The notes beneath the pieces were generated by a model. The model ran no database searches. It was not told where the DNA came from and saw only the letters and a list, made by a program, of their open reading frames with translations. A stretch of 64,000 nucleotides of DNA from Photorhabdus khanii NC19 (GTDB lineage Bacteria > Pseudomonadota > Gammaproteobacteria > Enterobacterales > Enterobacteriaceae). This document shows positions 48,959 through 58,566 of the stretch, piece after piece (position 1 is the first letter of the stretch; each line of letters opens with the position of its first letter). The DNA lies in the NCBI RefSeq assembly GCF_000517265.1, contig NZ_AYSJ01000011.1, positions 159,413 to 223,412 on the forward strand. Reading direction: 5' to 3'. The position numbers and the translations under genes are program-made.

Positions 48959-50140
48959 ATGAACCAAAATGACCATCTCTCATCAAACATGGCTACCGGT
49001 GATCGTTTTATCAAGCAAAACCTAAAATCAGGAAGAGAAAGTAACTCTGGTGGCAATACCTCCATCATCTCTATTGAATCGACAACCGTCATGTTATTGC
49101 AAAATGGCAGAGTGATCACTTGGGGGAAAAACTCAGATGATAATCAAGTCCCGCCACCAATTGCCGAATTTGCCGAATTGCAGGATATTGTCAGCATAAG
49201 TGCAACAAAATCTGCATTTTCAGCCTTGCGGGCAGATGGCAGCGTGTCTATCTGGGGTTCACTCCTCAATGACCTACTCCCGCCACAATCAAAAGTGGAT
49301 AAGATGAAGAATATTGTCAGTGTGAGTTCAATTCCAATAAGAGATGTTTTCACGGGCCTACGGGCGGACGGCAGCATAGCCTCTTGGGGAGCAGTGGATT
49401 TTTTAAACACGGCTCTGCCAAGAATGTGTGGATTATCGCTACACAATATCATCAGCCTAAGCGCAACAGAGCAATCTTTTGCCGCCTTACGGGCAGATGG
49501 CAGCGTCGTCTCCTGGGGATTGGATTTTTTGCCAACCCCACCCGAAATTGCCGCATTAAAGGATATTGTCAGCCTAAGTTCAACAAATAATACTTTCGTG
49601 GCCCTACGAGCGAACGGCAGCGTTGTCTCTTGGGGTGTGGAAATTATCCCGCCAGAAATCGCCAAATTACAAGATATCGTTAGCATAACTACCAATTATA
49701 ATTATGCCGCCGCCCTACGGGCAGACCACAGCGTCGTTTCCTGGTGGGGAATAGTGGTTCCACCCGAAATTGCCGCATTAAAGGATATTGTCAGTTTAAG
49801 TGCCACACCGTATGCCTTTGCCGCCTTGCGAGCCGACCGCAGTGTGGTTGCCTGGGGAGATATGGACATTGGCGGAACATTACCACTTAAGATTGCTCAA
49901 CTGAACGATATCGTCAGCCTGAGTGCAGCAGATTGTGCTTTCGCAGCTCTGCGGGCAGATGGCAGCGTCGTTGCCTGGGGACAACCAAGTCGCGGTGGTT
50001 ATGTGCCACCGGAAATTGCTAAGTTGAAGGATATCGTTAGCCTGAGTGCATCACACTCTGCATTTGCAGCCTTGCGAGCAGATGGCCGCAGTGTAGGTTG
50101 GGGAGGAGGAGATACCAAAGCACATGGTGAATACGATTAA
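48959..50140 (+). CDS. RCC1-like repeat protein A
   Basis: A 393-residue protein made of about eight tandem repeats of roughly 40 residues after a 50-residue N-terminal region. The repeat consensus is VVSWG..xPPEIAxLKDIVS followed by LSATxxAFAALRADGS, which resembles RCC1/BLIP-II beta-propeller blades (VxAWG and LxxG signatures). It ends SVGWGGGDTKAHGEYD, a tail shared with protein B and with the remnant at 45,463. There is no signal peptide or membrane segment. A ribosome site AGGAGAG precedes the ATG. RCC1-like propellers bind proteins or nucleotides; in a pathogen they can act on host GTPases, but nothing in the sequence proves that here. Confidence 0.8.
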   Translation: MNQNDHLSSNMATGDRFIKQNLKSGRESNSGGNTSIISIESTTVMLLQNGRVITWGKNSDDNQVPPPIAEFAELQDIVSISATKSAFSALRADGSVSIWGSLLNDLLPPQSKVDKMKNIVSVSSIPIRDVFTGLRADGSIASWGAVDFLNTALPRMCGLSLHNIISLSATEQSFAALRADGSVVSWGLDFLPTPPEIAALKDIVSLSSTNNTFVALRANGSVVSWGVEIIPPEIAKLQDIVSITTNYNYAAALRADHSVVSWWGIVVPPEIAALKDIVSLSATPYAFAALRADRSVVAWGDMDIGGTLPLKIAQLNDIVSLSAADCAFAALRADGSVVAWGQPSRGGYVPPEIAKLKDIVSLSASHSAFAALRADGRSVGWGGGDTKAHGEYD

Positions 50141-50375
50141 TCAGTAAATGTGTTTTTTAGCAGGAGAGATGCTGGCCTGAAAATTGAGTTAATCCTCATA
50201 ATCTCTTCACCTGTTATGAACGGATTAACACACTACGCTGACCGCCAGCAAATCAAATACCGCAATACAGGTGCTTACACCCTTTAAGCAGAAACCCAGT
50301 TTGATGGGGAAGAAATAGGTTTTGCGGCGCAGAATTCCTACAAATAAATCCGACACAGCCTATCAGGAGAGTGAT
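50141..50375. other. Spacer between RCC1-like genes A and B
   Basis: About 235 bases with no gene. It does not closely copy the other array leaders, except for the GGAGAGTGATATG start context of gene B. Confidence 0.35.
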
Positions 50376-51668
50376 ATGAATCAACATAACGAGTTCTCAT
50401 TCAGCACAGAGACCAAAGACACTTTTATCAAACAACGATCTGGAAGAAAAACTATCAGCTATGGTAGCAATGACGTCATAGACTCTAATGACTTTGGAAC
50501 CGCCATATTATTACAGAATGGCCACATCGTTGCCTGGGGGGATACGCGCTACGGTGGCGAAATCCCACCTGAAATTGCTCAACTGAGCGATATTGTCAGT
50601 TTAAGTGCAACAAGTGGTGCTTTCGCCGCCTTGCGAGCCGACCTCAGCGTCGTTGCCTGGGGGGATGCGGGCTACGGTGGCAAAATCCCACCTGAGATTG
50701 CTCAACTGAACGATATTGTCAGTTTAAGTGCCACACAATACGCCTTTGCCGCCTTGCGAGCCGACCGTAGCGTCGTTACTTGGGGGGATAACTACGGTAG
50801 CAAAACCCCGTCTGATATTGCTCAACTGAACGATATTGTCAGTTTAAGTGCCACACAATACTCCTTTACCGCCTTGCGAGCCGACCGTAGCATCGTTACT
50901 TGGAGCAATGAGTACTACAGCGACAAAACCCCACCTGATATTGCTCAACTGAACGATATTGTCAGTTTAAGTTCAACATATGATCGTTTCGTCGCCTTGC
51001 GAGCCGACCGCAGCATTATTACTTGGACCAGTAGTCATAGTTATGTCCCATCAGACATGGCTCAGCTGAATGATATTGTCAGTTTAAGTATAAATGATAA
51101 TGCTTTCGCTGCCCTACGGGCAAACCGCAGCGTTGTTGCCTGGGGAAAGGGTTATAGCGGTAATGTCCCATCAGACATTGCTCAGCTGAATGATATTGTC
51201 AGTTTAAGTGCAAATGATGATGCTTTCGCTGCCCTACGGGCAAACCGCAGCGTTGTTGCCTGGGGAAGGAGTGATAGGAAGCATGTCCCATCAGAAATTG
51301 CTCGGCTGAATGATATTGTCAGCCTAAGTTCGACAAATTCTGCTTTCGCGGCCTTACGGGCAAACCGTAGTGTCGTTGCCTGGGGAGATCTAGATAATGG
51401 TGGCATACTCCCACTCGATATTGCTCAACTGAACGATATCGTCGGCCTGAGTGCAACAAATTCTGCTTTCGCGGCCCTGCGGGCGGACCGTAGTGTCGTT
51501 GCCTGGGGGAAGCCAAGTACCGGTGGGTTTGTTCCACCCGAAATCGCTAAATTGCAGGATATTGTCAGCGTAGACTCATCGGGGCGCGCCTTTACGGCTT
51601 TGCGAACAAATGGCAAACGAGTTGGCTGGGGAGGCGGGGATATTAAAGCACATGGTGAATACGATTAA
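50376..51668 (+). CDS. RCC1-like repeat protein B
   Basis: A 430-residue paralogue of protein A with about nine repeats, more uniform than those of A. A typical repeat reads VVAWG...PPEIAQLNDIVS followed by LSATQYAFAALRADRS. The DNA repeats of about 120 bases are near-identical in places (for example around 50,700 and 50,820, and around 51,060 and 51,180), so recombination could change repeat number. It ends VGWGGGDIKAHGEYD. I start it at the ATG at 50,376 (MNQHNEFSFSTETKDTF), which matches the N-terminus of A and follows GGAGAG; an upstream GTG-type extension is unsupported. No signal peptide. It is intracellular or secreted by a non-Sec route. Confidence 0.8.
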   Translation: MNQHNEFSFSTETKDTFIKQRSGRKTISYGSNDVIDSNDFGTAILLQNGHIVAWGDTRYGGEIPPEIAQLSDIVSLSATSGAFAALRADLSVVAWGDAGYGGKIPPEIAQLNDIVSLSATQYAFAALRADRSVVTWGDNYGSKTPSDIAQLNDIVSLSATQYSFTALRADRSIVTWSNEYYSDKTPPDIAQLNDIVSLSSTYDRFVALRADRSIITWTSSHSYVPSDMAQLNDIVSLSINDNAFAALRANRSVVAWGKGYSGNVPSDIAQLNDIVSLSANDDAFAALRANRSVVAWGRSDRKHVPSEIARLNDIVSLSSTNSAFAALRANRSVVAWGDLDNGGILPLDIAQLNDIVGLSATNSAFAALRADRSVVAWGKPSTGGFVPPEIAKLQDIVSVDSSGRAFTALRTNGKRVGWGGGDIKAHGEYD

Positions 51669-51703
51669 TTGCCGATTAAGCCATACTCTTTCATTGTAAC
51701 CCG

Positions 51704-51955
51704 GTGACTGCTCCCCGCCGTAAAAAAACAGCGAGGCTTCCCACTTCTCAGGCCGCAACCGTCTTTATGACGGATTTACGCTGGCCTCCGTGGGCAGAAA
51801 CGACAAGTCCCGCCGCCTGTAATGCTGTTATGCCCTTGCGCTGGATGTTGATCGCCGCATTGATATCGCGGTCATGTTCGACTCGACAGAAAGGGCATTG
51901 CCAGATCCGCCCGCTCATGGACTGCCGCCAGACGTAATCGGGCCTTGCCGCGGTT
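51704..51955 (-). mobile_element. IS605-type element remnant with TnpB fragment (copy B)
   Basis: On the minus strand the frame ending at 51,748 reads WQCPFCRVEHDRDINAAINI, then QRKGITALQAAGLVVSAHGG, the C-terminal zinc-finger and RuvC end of TnpB. Upstream, another frame gives KARLRLAAVHER from a more N-terminal part, so an internal deletion with frameshift has occurred. The outer end matches copy A at 44,889. The two copies flank the right-hand part of the RCC1/adhesin array. Confidence 0.75.
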
Positions 51956-52049
51956 AGCGCTGCCCTTTTAAGACAGTAAAAACGCTCAAAATAACGCGCT
52001 TTTTCATCTCAATGCGTCGGATATTATAGTGCTTCTTAAATTAATGATG
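51956..52049. other. Short spacer before hicB
   Basis: About 95 bases with no feature, between the TnpB remnant and the end of hicB. Confidence 0.3.
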
Positions 52050-52478
52050 TCATGCAGTATGAACTGCTATATCCAGCTTTCTATTTAACTGATGCAAAGC
52101 CAGTTCAACTATTTCAACCTTTGATGAATGTTCAACATCAAGAAGCCTATCAATCTGTGGCCCCTTTTGCCCCAACCGACGCGCAAGATCTGCTTTGCGT
52201 GTTCCTGTTTCTATCATTGCATTATGCAATGCCACTTTCATTACCACGAGAATAGGAAGACTGACGACGTATTCATCTTCCTCCAACACTGATGCTTCAG
52301 GTATAGGCCGACGTTCGCCTATTTCTATAGAAATAGCCGTAATCAACCCATCAATAGATTCGAGAAGCGCTTCATCGACTGAGTCACCTACCGAGTTGAA
52401 TAAGGGAAGATCTCGACAACTAGCCACATAACTTCCCGTTTCTTCGTCATATTCCAGCTTTATGGGATAATTAAACAT
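52050..52478 (-). CDS. hicB: HicB-family antitoxin
   Basis: Antitoxin of the HicAB module, 142 residues. The N-terminal partial RNase H-like domain (YDEETGSYVASCRDLPLFNS) binds the toxin. The C-terminal helix-turn-helix (RKADLARRLGQKGPQIDRLL near residue 93) should bind the operator. It lies 17 bases after hicA on the same strand, the normal order. It appears intact. Confidence 0.92.
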   Translation of the reverse strand: MFNYPIKLEYDEETGSYVASCRDLPLFNSVGDSVDEALLESIDGLITAISIEIGERRPIPEASVLEEDEYVVSLPILVVMKVALHNAMIETGTRKADLARRLGQKGPQIDRLLDVEHSSKVEIVELALHQLNRKLDIAVHTA

Positions 52479-52495
52479 AGTACCTCCCTTGAAAT

Positions 52496-52678
52496 TTAAA
52501 GCCCCAGATCCTTCATTATTTTCTTTCTCAATGGTTCCGGAATTTCTTTGGAACCATGATCGGGGAAAACCGACGATTTACCGTTTATGGATACCTTGCG
52601 GTGGCTTCCTCCACCTCTAGCCTTCTCAATTAAAACTCCTTGAGAAATTAGCCATCGGCGGAACTCACTGTATTTCAT
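52496..52678 (-). CDS. hicA: HicA-family mRNA interferase toxin
   Basis: Small toxin of 60 residues with a double-stranded-RNA-binding-like fold that cleaves mRNA. The catalytic histidine lies in GGGSHRKV near residue 27, and the start MKYSEFRRWLISQGV is typical. I start it at the ATG at 52,678; the open frame upstream adds an unrelated cysteine-rich stretch. It is transcribed leftward with hicB and divergently from gmk, so the promoter lies in the 278 bases to its right. Confidence 0.92.
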   Translation of the reverse strand: MKYSEFRRWLISQGVLIEKARGGGSHRKVSINGKSSVFPDHGSKEIPEPLRKKIMKDLGL

Positions 52679-52905
52679 CCATGCCTCCTTTTCGACCAAG
52701 CGATGATGACACATAAAACAGCAAATACAACATTTTTGTTTCATTCAACAACAGTTGTGATAATACATAGAGCAAAATTTTAACTAAAGAAGTCAACCCC
52801 TTGGCGATACAAAATATCCATTGGCAATTTTTCCCTTAAGAAAATTTCGGCGGAAATGCATCGGCAACGCGACATGTGTGAATGGGTACGTGTATACTAT
52901 TATAA

Positions 52906-53580
<675 letters not shown>

Positions 53581-53634
53581 ACCAAGTTTCAGTATGATGC
53601 CCAGTCATTTCTTTACCTGTGGAGTCGCACACAT

Positions 53635-53910
53635 ATGGCACGCGTAACTGTTCAAGACGCTGTAGAAAAAATTGGTAACCGTTTTGACCTGGTGTTGGTC
53701 GCCGCTCGTCGAGCACGTCAACTGCAAACAGGTGGTAAAGATCCTCTGGTTGCTGAAGAGAACGATAAAGTCACGGTTATCGCTCTGCGTGAAGTGGAAG
53801 AGGGCCTGATCAACGGTAAAATTCTGGACGTGCGTGAACGCCAGGAACAACAAGAGCAGGAAGCTGCAGAAATGCAGGCGGTTTCTGCTATCGCGGAAAG
53901 TCGTCGTTAA
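53635..53910 (+). CDS. rpoZ: RNA polymerase omega subunit
   Basis: Small subunit of RNA polymerase, 91 residues, which stabilises the beta' subunit and, with it, forms a ppGpp site. It begins [20 protein letters not shown] and contains [16 protein letters not shown]. It lies 17 bases upstream of spoT. Confidence 0.98.
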   Translation: MARVTVQDAVEKIGNRFDLVLVAARRARQLQTGGKDPLVAEENDKVTVIALREVEEGLINGKILDVRERQEQQEQEAAEMQAVSAIAESRR

Positions 53911-53927
53911 TCTACGGTAGGTCTGCC

Positions 53928-56045
53928 TTGTATCTGTTCGAAAGCCTGAATCAGCTTGCCCAAAAATACCTGCCCGGGGCTCAGATTGAGCTCCTCAAGC
54001 AGGCTTACACTGTTGCGCGGGATGCCCATGAAGGGCAAACCCGTACCAGCGGTGAGCCTTACATTACTCATCCTGTCGCAGTTGCCTGTATTTTGGCCGA
54101 GATGCGTCTCGACCATGAAACGCTGATGGCCGCCTTGTTGCATGATGTTATTGAAGACACGCCCGCCACCTTTCAGGATATCGCCCAGCCTTTCGGCCCT
54201 GTGGTTGCCGGGTTAGTCGAAGGGGTTTCCAAACTTGATAAGCTGAATTTCCGCGATAAAAAAGAGGCACAAGCGGAAAATTTCCGCAAAATGGTCATGG
54301 CAATGGTGCAGGATATCCGCGTCATTTTGATCAAACTGGCAGACCGTACCCACAATATGCGCACGCTCGGCGCGTTACGCCCAGATAAGCGCCGCCGTAT
54401 CGCCCGGGAAACGTTAGAGATCTACAGTCCCTTAGCCCATCGTTTGGGTATCCATCATCTGAAAACGGAGTTAGAAGAGCTAGGGTTTGAAGCCCTTCAC
54501 CCTAACCGCTACCGGGTTATCAAAGAAGTGGTAAAAGCGGCCCGGGGTAACCGTAAGGAGATGATCCAGAAAATTTTGTCTGAAATCGCAGGCAGGCTGG
54601 CTGAAGCAAATATCGAGTGCAAAGTCAGCGGTAGGGAAAAACATCTCTATTCTATTTACCGAAAGATGCACCTCAAAGAGCAACGTTTTCATTCGATTAT
54701 GGATATCTATGCTTTTCGGGTCATCGTTAACAATGTTGATATCTGTTATCGGGTTTTGGGGCGGATGCACAGCCTATATAAACCCCGTCCGGGCAGAGTT
54801 AAAGACTACATTGCCATCCCTAAAGCTAACGGCTATCAATCCTTGCATACTTCCCTGATTGGCCCTCACGGCGTGCCAGTTGAGGTCCAGATCCGCACCG
54901 AGGATATGGATCAAATGGCGGAAATGGGCGTCGCAGCGCACTGGGCTTACAAAGAGCAGGGTGAATCCGGTACAGCCGCACAAGTCCGTGCTCAGCGCTG
55001 GATGCAAAGTCTGCTGGAATTACAGCAAAGTGCCGGTAGCTCTTTTGAATTTATCGAAAGCGTTAAATCTGATCTGTTTCCTGATGAGATTTACGTTTTT
55101 ACCCCGAAAGGGCGCATTGTGGAATTACCTGCCGGTGCCACCCCGGTCGATTTTGCTTATGCCGTACACACCGATATTGGTCACGCCTGTGTTGGCTCGC
55201 GAGTTGATCGCCAACCGTACCCATTATCTCAACCGCTTACCAGCGGTCAAACGGTTGAGATCATTACTGCGCCGGGCGCTCGCCCAAATGCGGCCTGGCT
55301 GAACTTTGTCGTCAGTTCAAAAGCCCGCGCTAAAATTCGTCAGTTGCTAAAAAACCTTAAACGAGAAGACTCCATTGGGCTAGGCCGCCGTCTGTTAAAT
55401 CACGCGTTGGGTAGTGGGAAGAAACTGGTTGATATTCCGCCGGAAAGTATCAATAAAGAATTGACGAGAATGAAACTCTCGACAATAGACGATCTGCTGG
55501 CTGAAATCGGGCTTGGCAATACCATGAGTATCGTCGTCGCCCGTAATTTGCTAGGCGCGCCGCCAGAAAATACCACCAATACCTATCACAACAATGGTGC
55601 CCGTAAATTACCCATCAAAGGCGCTGACGGTGTGCTGATTACGTTTGCCAAATGTTGCCGACCCATCCCCGGTGACCCTATCATCGCCCATATCAGCCCC
55701 GGCAAAGGGTTGGTTATCCACCATGAGTCTTGCCGTAATATCCGTGGTTATCAGAAAGAACCCGAAAAATTTATGGCCGTCGAGTGGGATCAAGAGATCA
55801 ATAACGATTTCACCGCCGAAATAAAAGTGGACATGTTTAACCATCAAGGGGCGCTGGCAAATCTAACCGCCGCCATTAATGCAGCCAATTCCAATATTCA
55901 GAGTATGAATACCGAAGAGAAAGACGGCCGGGTTTACTGTGCTTTTATCCGGCTCACGACTAAAGACCGTATTCAGTTAGCGAATATTATGCGCAAAATC
56001 CGGATCATGCCGGATGTGATGCGAGTCAGTCGTAACAGAAACTAA
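53928..56045 (+). CDS. spoT: Bifunctional (p)ppGpp synthetase/hydrolase SpoT
   Basis: 705-residue enzyme that hydrolyses, and weakly makes, the stringent-response alarmone. The N-terminal HD hydrolase domain carries HDVIED (72-77). The synthetase domain follows (near residues 230-340), then a TGS domain (IYVFTPKGRIVELPAGATPV near 385) and a C-terminal ACT domain (EIKVDMFNHQGALANLTAAI near 630). The start is a TTG at 53,928, required by the conserved MYLFESLNQL. In E. coli trmH follows; here its last 69 bases overlap an opposite-strand gene of an inserted fimbrial locus. Confidence 0.98.
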   Translation: MYLFESLNQLAQKYLPGAQIELLKQAYTVARDAHEGQTRTSGEPYITHPVAVACILAEMRLDHETLMAALLHDVIEDTPATFQDIAQPFGPVVAGLVEGVSKLDKLNFRDKKEAQAENFRKMVMAMVQDIRVILIKLADRTHNMRTLGALRPDKRRRIARETLEIYSPLAHRLGIHHLKTELEELGFEALHPNRYRVIKEVVKAARGNRKEMIQKILSEIAGRLAEANIECKVSGREKHLYSIYRKMHLKEQRFHSIMDIYAFRVIVNNVDICYRVLGRMHSLYKPRPGRVKDYIAIPKANGYQSLHTSLIGPHGVPVEVQIRTEDMDQMAEMGVAAHWAYKEQGESGTAAQVRAQRWMQSLLELQQSAGSSFEFIESVKSDLFPDEIYVFTPKGRIVELPAGATPVDFAYAVHTDIGHACVGSRVDRQPYPLSQPLTSGQTVEIITAPGARPNAAWLNFVVSSKARAKIRQLLKNLKREDSIGLGRRLLNHALGSGKKLVDIPPESINKELTRMKLSTIDDLLAEIGLGNTMSIVVARNLLGAPPENTTNTYHNNGARKLPIKGADGVLITFAKCCRPIPGDPIIAHISPGKGLVIHHESCRNIRGYQKEPEKFMAVEWDQEINNDFTAEIKVDMFNHQGALANLTAAINAANSNIQSMNTEEKDGRVYCAFIRLTTKDRIQLANIMRKIRIMPDVMRVSRNRN

Positions 56046-56513
56046 ACCGGATAGCTCGTGCAAATCAGCAGGTGAACAGCCAACAGCGCTATCTACCGGT
56101 GATGACGTCGCCGGATATGGGGCTGGCGGCATATCATCCTGGTTATCAAAGAACAGACCAATCAATACTGAATCAACCTCATCCAGTATGCGGTCTAACC
56201 AACCCTCCCCACCTACACCAAACATCAATACCAGCCCGATAGCGATAAATAACAGTGGTAAGATCCATGTTCGGCACCAATACGCTAACAGCATACGGGG
56301 ATACCGCGAGTAGCGAATTTTGTTGCCCAATAAAAACCCACAGACGGCCAACAATATGATCCCGATAGCCAGTACCATCCGACTTATCAGCCCCCCATAA
56401 GGCATCACACACAGAACCGATAAAAACCCGTCTTCCATCATGTCCCGCCAGATAACCACATGAGTGATACAACTCAGGAGATAAACGGACCACAAGCCCG
56501 CTGCAAAAACCAA
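55977..56513 (-). CDS. Small membrane protein at the end of the fimbrial operon
   Basis: A 178-residue protein with about three hydrophobic segments (near residues 5-22, 43-70 and 85-105) and a soluble, proline- and aspartate-rich C-terminus. Its start region overlaps the end of the CaiF/GrlA-type regulator by 40 bases in another frame, suggesting coupling. The drawn start is a TTG at 56,513; Met25 or Met26 (near 56,441) is an alternative. Its 3' end overlaps the end of spoT on the opposite strand by 69 bases. I do not recognise a family. It could be a fimbrial accessory membrane protein. Confidence 0.55.
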   Translation of the reverse strand: MVFAAGLWSVYLLSCITHVVIWRDMMEDGFLSVLCVMPYGGLISRMVLAIGIILLAVCGFLLGNKIRYSRYPRMLLAYWCRTWILPLLFIAIGLVLMFGVGGEGWLDRILDEVDSVLIGLFFDNQDDMPPAPYPATSSPVDSAVGCSPADLHELSGLVSVTTDSHHIRHDPDFAHNIR

Positions 56514-56965
56514 GTACGCATGTGATTAGCTTGTGATGATGTCCGGGAGCGCGTCGACTTCACCGTTTTCGTTACCGCCGCCTGACCCTTCTGGGGCATA
56601 GGTTCAACGACTGCCGTAACAATCAGCATCAGTCGACGACTTCCCTGTTTCTCACGAAAGAAGACTTTTTCACAGGCGATCACATCACGTCGCTCATTGT
56701 AGATATAATTCATCACATCTGTTGCCCGGCGTTCTGTCACTCGGAACACCTGGCTGATTTCACTTTTGGTAAATCCGCGCCCCTTCAATAATCCCCAATA
56801 CGCGACTGCCATGTACAACGGTGTATCCTTCAAATGAGACAAACAGGCTGGCAGCCGAAAATCCCCATGATTACTTTGTTTGCCGGTAATAGTCTGACCT
56901 CCAGGCAAATCGGTCTGGCTGCCGCTTATCTGAAGCAGCATTGAATCATTAACATTGGTTGTCAT
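56474..56965 (-). CDS. CaiF/GrlA-type transcriptional regulator of the fimbrial locus
   Basis: A 163-residue protein with a CaiF/GrlA-like winged-helix region: TPLYMAVAYWGLLKGRGFTK, then VFRVTERRATDVMNYIYNER near residue 75. Proteins of this family activate virulence or metabolic operons and are often found inside fimbrial loci. A basic C-terminus (TKTVKSTRSRTSS) follows. I start at the ATG at 56,965, which has GGAGAG just upstream; a GTG four codons earlier is less likely. It is downstream of the adhesin gene on the same strand and probably regulates the operon. Confidence 0.78.
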   Translation of the reverse strand: MTTNVNDSMLLQISGSQTDLPGGQTITGKQSNHGDFRLPACLSHLKDTPLYMAVAYWGLLKGRGFTKSEISQVFRVTERRATDVMNYIYNERRDVIACEKVFFREKQGSRRLMLIVTAVVEPMPQKGQAAVTKTVKSTRSRTSSQANHMRTWFLQRACGPFIS

Positions 56966-57096
56966 TTTACTCTCCACTGGTGACTAACTGGTCAATTTGT
57001 TACCACATGAGAAATGAAATAGTGTGATTTATTGAGACGAAGTACCTATGGCGGCTAAGCCACCATGCCATATTTAAATACCTTGCCAGCGCAGCG

Positions 57097-58449
57097 TTAT
57101 TTCATGACTAGAGTTGCCTTCATAGACGTTTTGAACTCACCAGAAATCTTGGGGTCTATCGCCTTCGTTTGCCAAAGCTGCACAAGAAACTTGCTGAGAG
57201 AATGATGAGAATAATACACTACATTATTTTTAGTTTTTTTCACGGCTGACTTAGCATCTACAGTAAAAACCAGCACACTTTTAGGGTCAGCTGCAGAACC
57301 AAATGTTACTGGCTGACCAATCTGGTTGCCGCCTACAAGCTTAGTCTGTATGCCTAGAACTCGCGGCAACAGTTTTATCTCCAACGCGTTACCGAAGTCC
57401 TTAGTCCCCTCCGCCTTAATGTCCATCACTATACTTTTACCATCAACACCTAGATGCTCGGTAGAAAAATTCACAATGGCTACGCCTGTATCTTCCTCAT
57501 TGGGTGTATTGCATGCAACACTTATCAATAGATCATATATACCTACCGTTTTCCGGTGTAACTCTATTGGGAATATCGCGTCCGACGGCTCCCGGCGAAT
57601 CTCTCCGAAATCAAAATTATTACTAGACTCACTTTCAAAAATACAAGCCGGAGGGGACATCACTGTTACAGGGTCTTTGATAGTCGGAAGAATTGGTCTA
57701 GACCACCACATAAAATCCCCTCCATCAATTAAAATACCCACAGGTGCATTAACATTCTGGGTTTCGAATTCAACTTTTTCATCGGCCTTTCGCTCCCATG
57801 AAAAATCTACCCCTTGACAAGACACATTAAAAGAAAGGTCACTTAGTTTTGCCTTTGCTACACTTTCATCATCCTGATTACCAGTAGTTCTCGCTTTGAG
57901 CGTTGATAGTTCAGAATAATTTGCATCTGGATATGGCTTATTAAGGCTCACCGTAAGGTGTACAATGGCTACTCCTGGACGACCATTTGTAAATTTGGCT
58001 TCAATTGAGCATTCGTAACTGCCTGAAACCACTCTCGGGACTTTAAAAATTTCCCCGTGCCCTGCTTTGATCTGGAACTTGACCTGATCCAACGTTTTAC
58101 TACTACCCCACTTCATAGACAGTGTTGGAAACACATCTTTTAAGGTCGCTTTACCCGTTGCCGGATAAGTGATTATTCCGTCACTCCACTTTACCTTTCG
58201 AGCAGGCCCCAGAGCTTCAATGGCGCGATCAGCATTCCAATTTATTGTCGGCGCGGCGAACAGTGTGGGAGAAGAAAAGATACCCACGGATAGGCATATC
58301 ATCCCCACCCATATCGGCATCGGCCACCAGCGACAATGAACCACCATCCAACTCATATCCTGTTTTATCTTGTTAATAAATGTCTTATTCGTCTTCATCG
58401 GCCGCCCAACCGGGAGTAACTTCCCAGTTGTCCTGTTAGAAATTTTCAT
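57097..58449 (-). CDS. Two-domain fimbrial tip adhesin
   Basis: A 450-residue exported protein encoded directly after the usher. An in-frame leader (MKISNRTTGKLLPVGRP) precedes Met18 and a signal peptide cleaved after SPTLFA. The N-terminal domain shares IFKVPRVVSGSYECSIEAKF and CQGVDFSWERKADEKVEFET with the free-standing island proteins at 43.8-48.4 kb. The C-terminal domain (after about residue 270; CIFESESSNNFDFGEIRREP) has pilin-like strands for chaperone-usher assembly. This layout fits a tip adhesin: receptor-binding N-domain plus pilin domain. The ATG at 58,449 shares its leader RNA with the island genes; the second Met is an alternative start. Confidence 0.8.
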   Translation of the reverse strand: MKISNRTTGKLLPVGRPMKTNKTFINKIKQDMSWMVVHCRWWPMPIWVGMICLSVGIFSSPTLFAAPTINWNADRAIEALGPARKVKWSDGIITYPATGKATLKDVFPTLSMKWGSSKTLDQVKFQIKAGHGEIFKVPRVVSGSYECSIEAKFTNGRPGVAIVHLTVSLNKPYPDANYSELSTLKARTTGNQDDESVAKAKLSDLSFNVSCQGVDFSWERKADEKVEFETQNVNAPVGILIDGGDFMWWSRPILPTIKDPVTVMSPPACIFESESSNNFDFGEIRREPSDAIFPIELHRKTVGIYDLLISVACNTPNEEDTGVAIVNFSTEHLGVDGKSIVMDIKAEGTKDFGNALEIKLLPRVLGIQTKLVGGNQIGQPVTFGSAADPKSVLVFTVDAKSAVKKTKNNVVYYSHHSLSKFLVQLWQTKAIDPKISGEFKTSMKATLVMK

Positions 58450-58566
58450 TCGTTGATACACCCCATCCCGACCAGATTACATCCGCCTTTCAGAGGGTCC
58501 TCTTCCTAATAATTATGGTTTTCCACATTAGATTGTCAGTGCAGAGCCACAACACATTGCCTCATC

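Noticed and set aside
50500-51650. Regularly spaced near-identical DNA repeats that might suggest a repeat array such as CRISPR
   Set aside because: The period of about 120 bases equals the 40-residue protein repeat, the frame is open throughout, and there are no short repeats with unique spacers.
56179-56493. A 104-codon leftward frame overlapping the small membrane protein gene
   Set aside because: It overlaps in another frame, lacks a coherent hydrophobic pattern, and the competing frame shows clear membrane segments.
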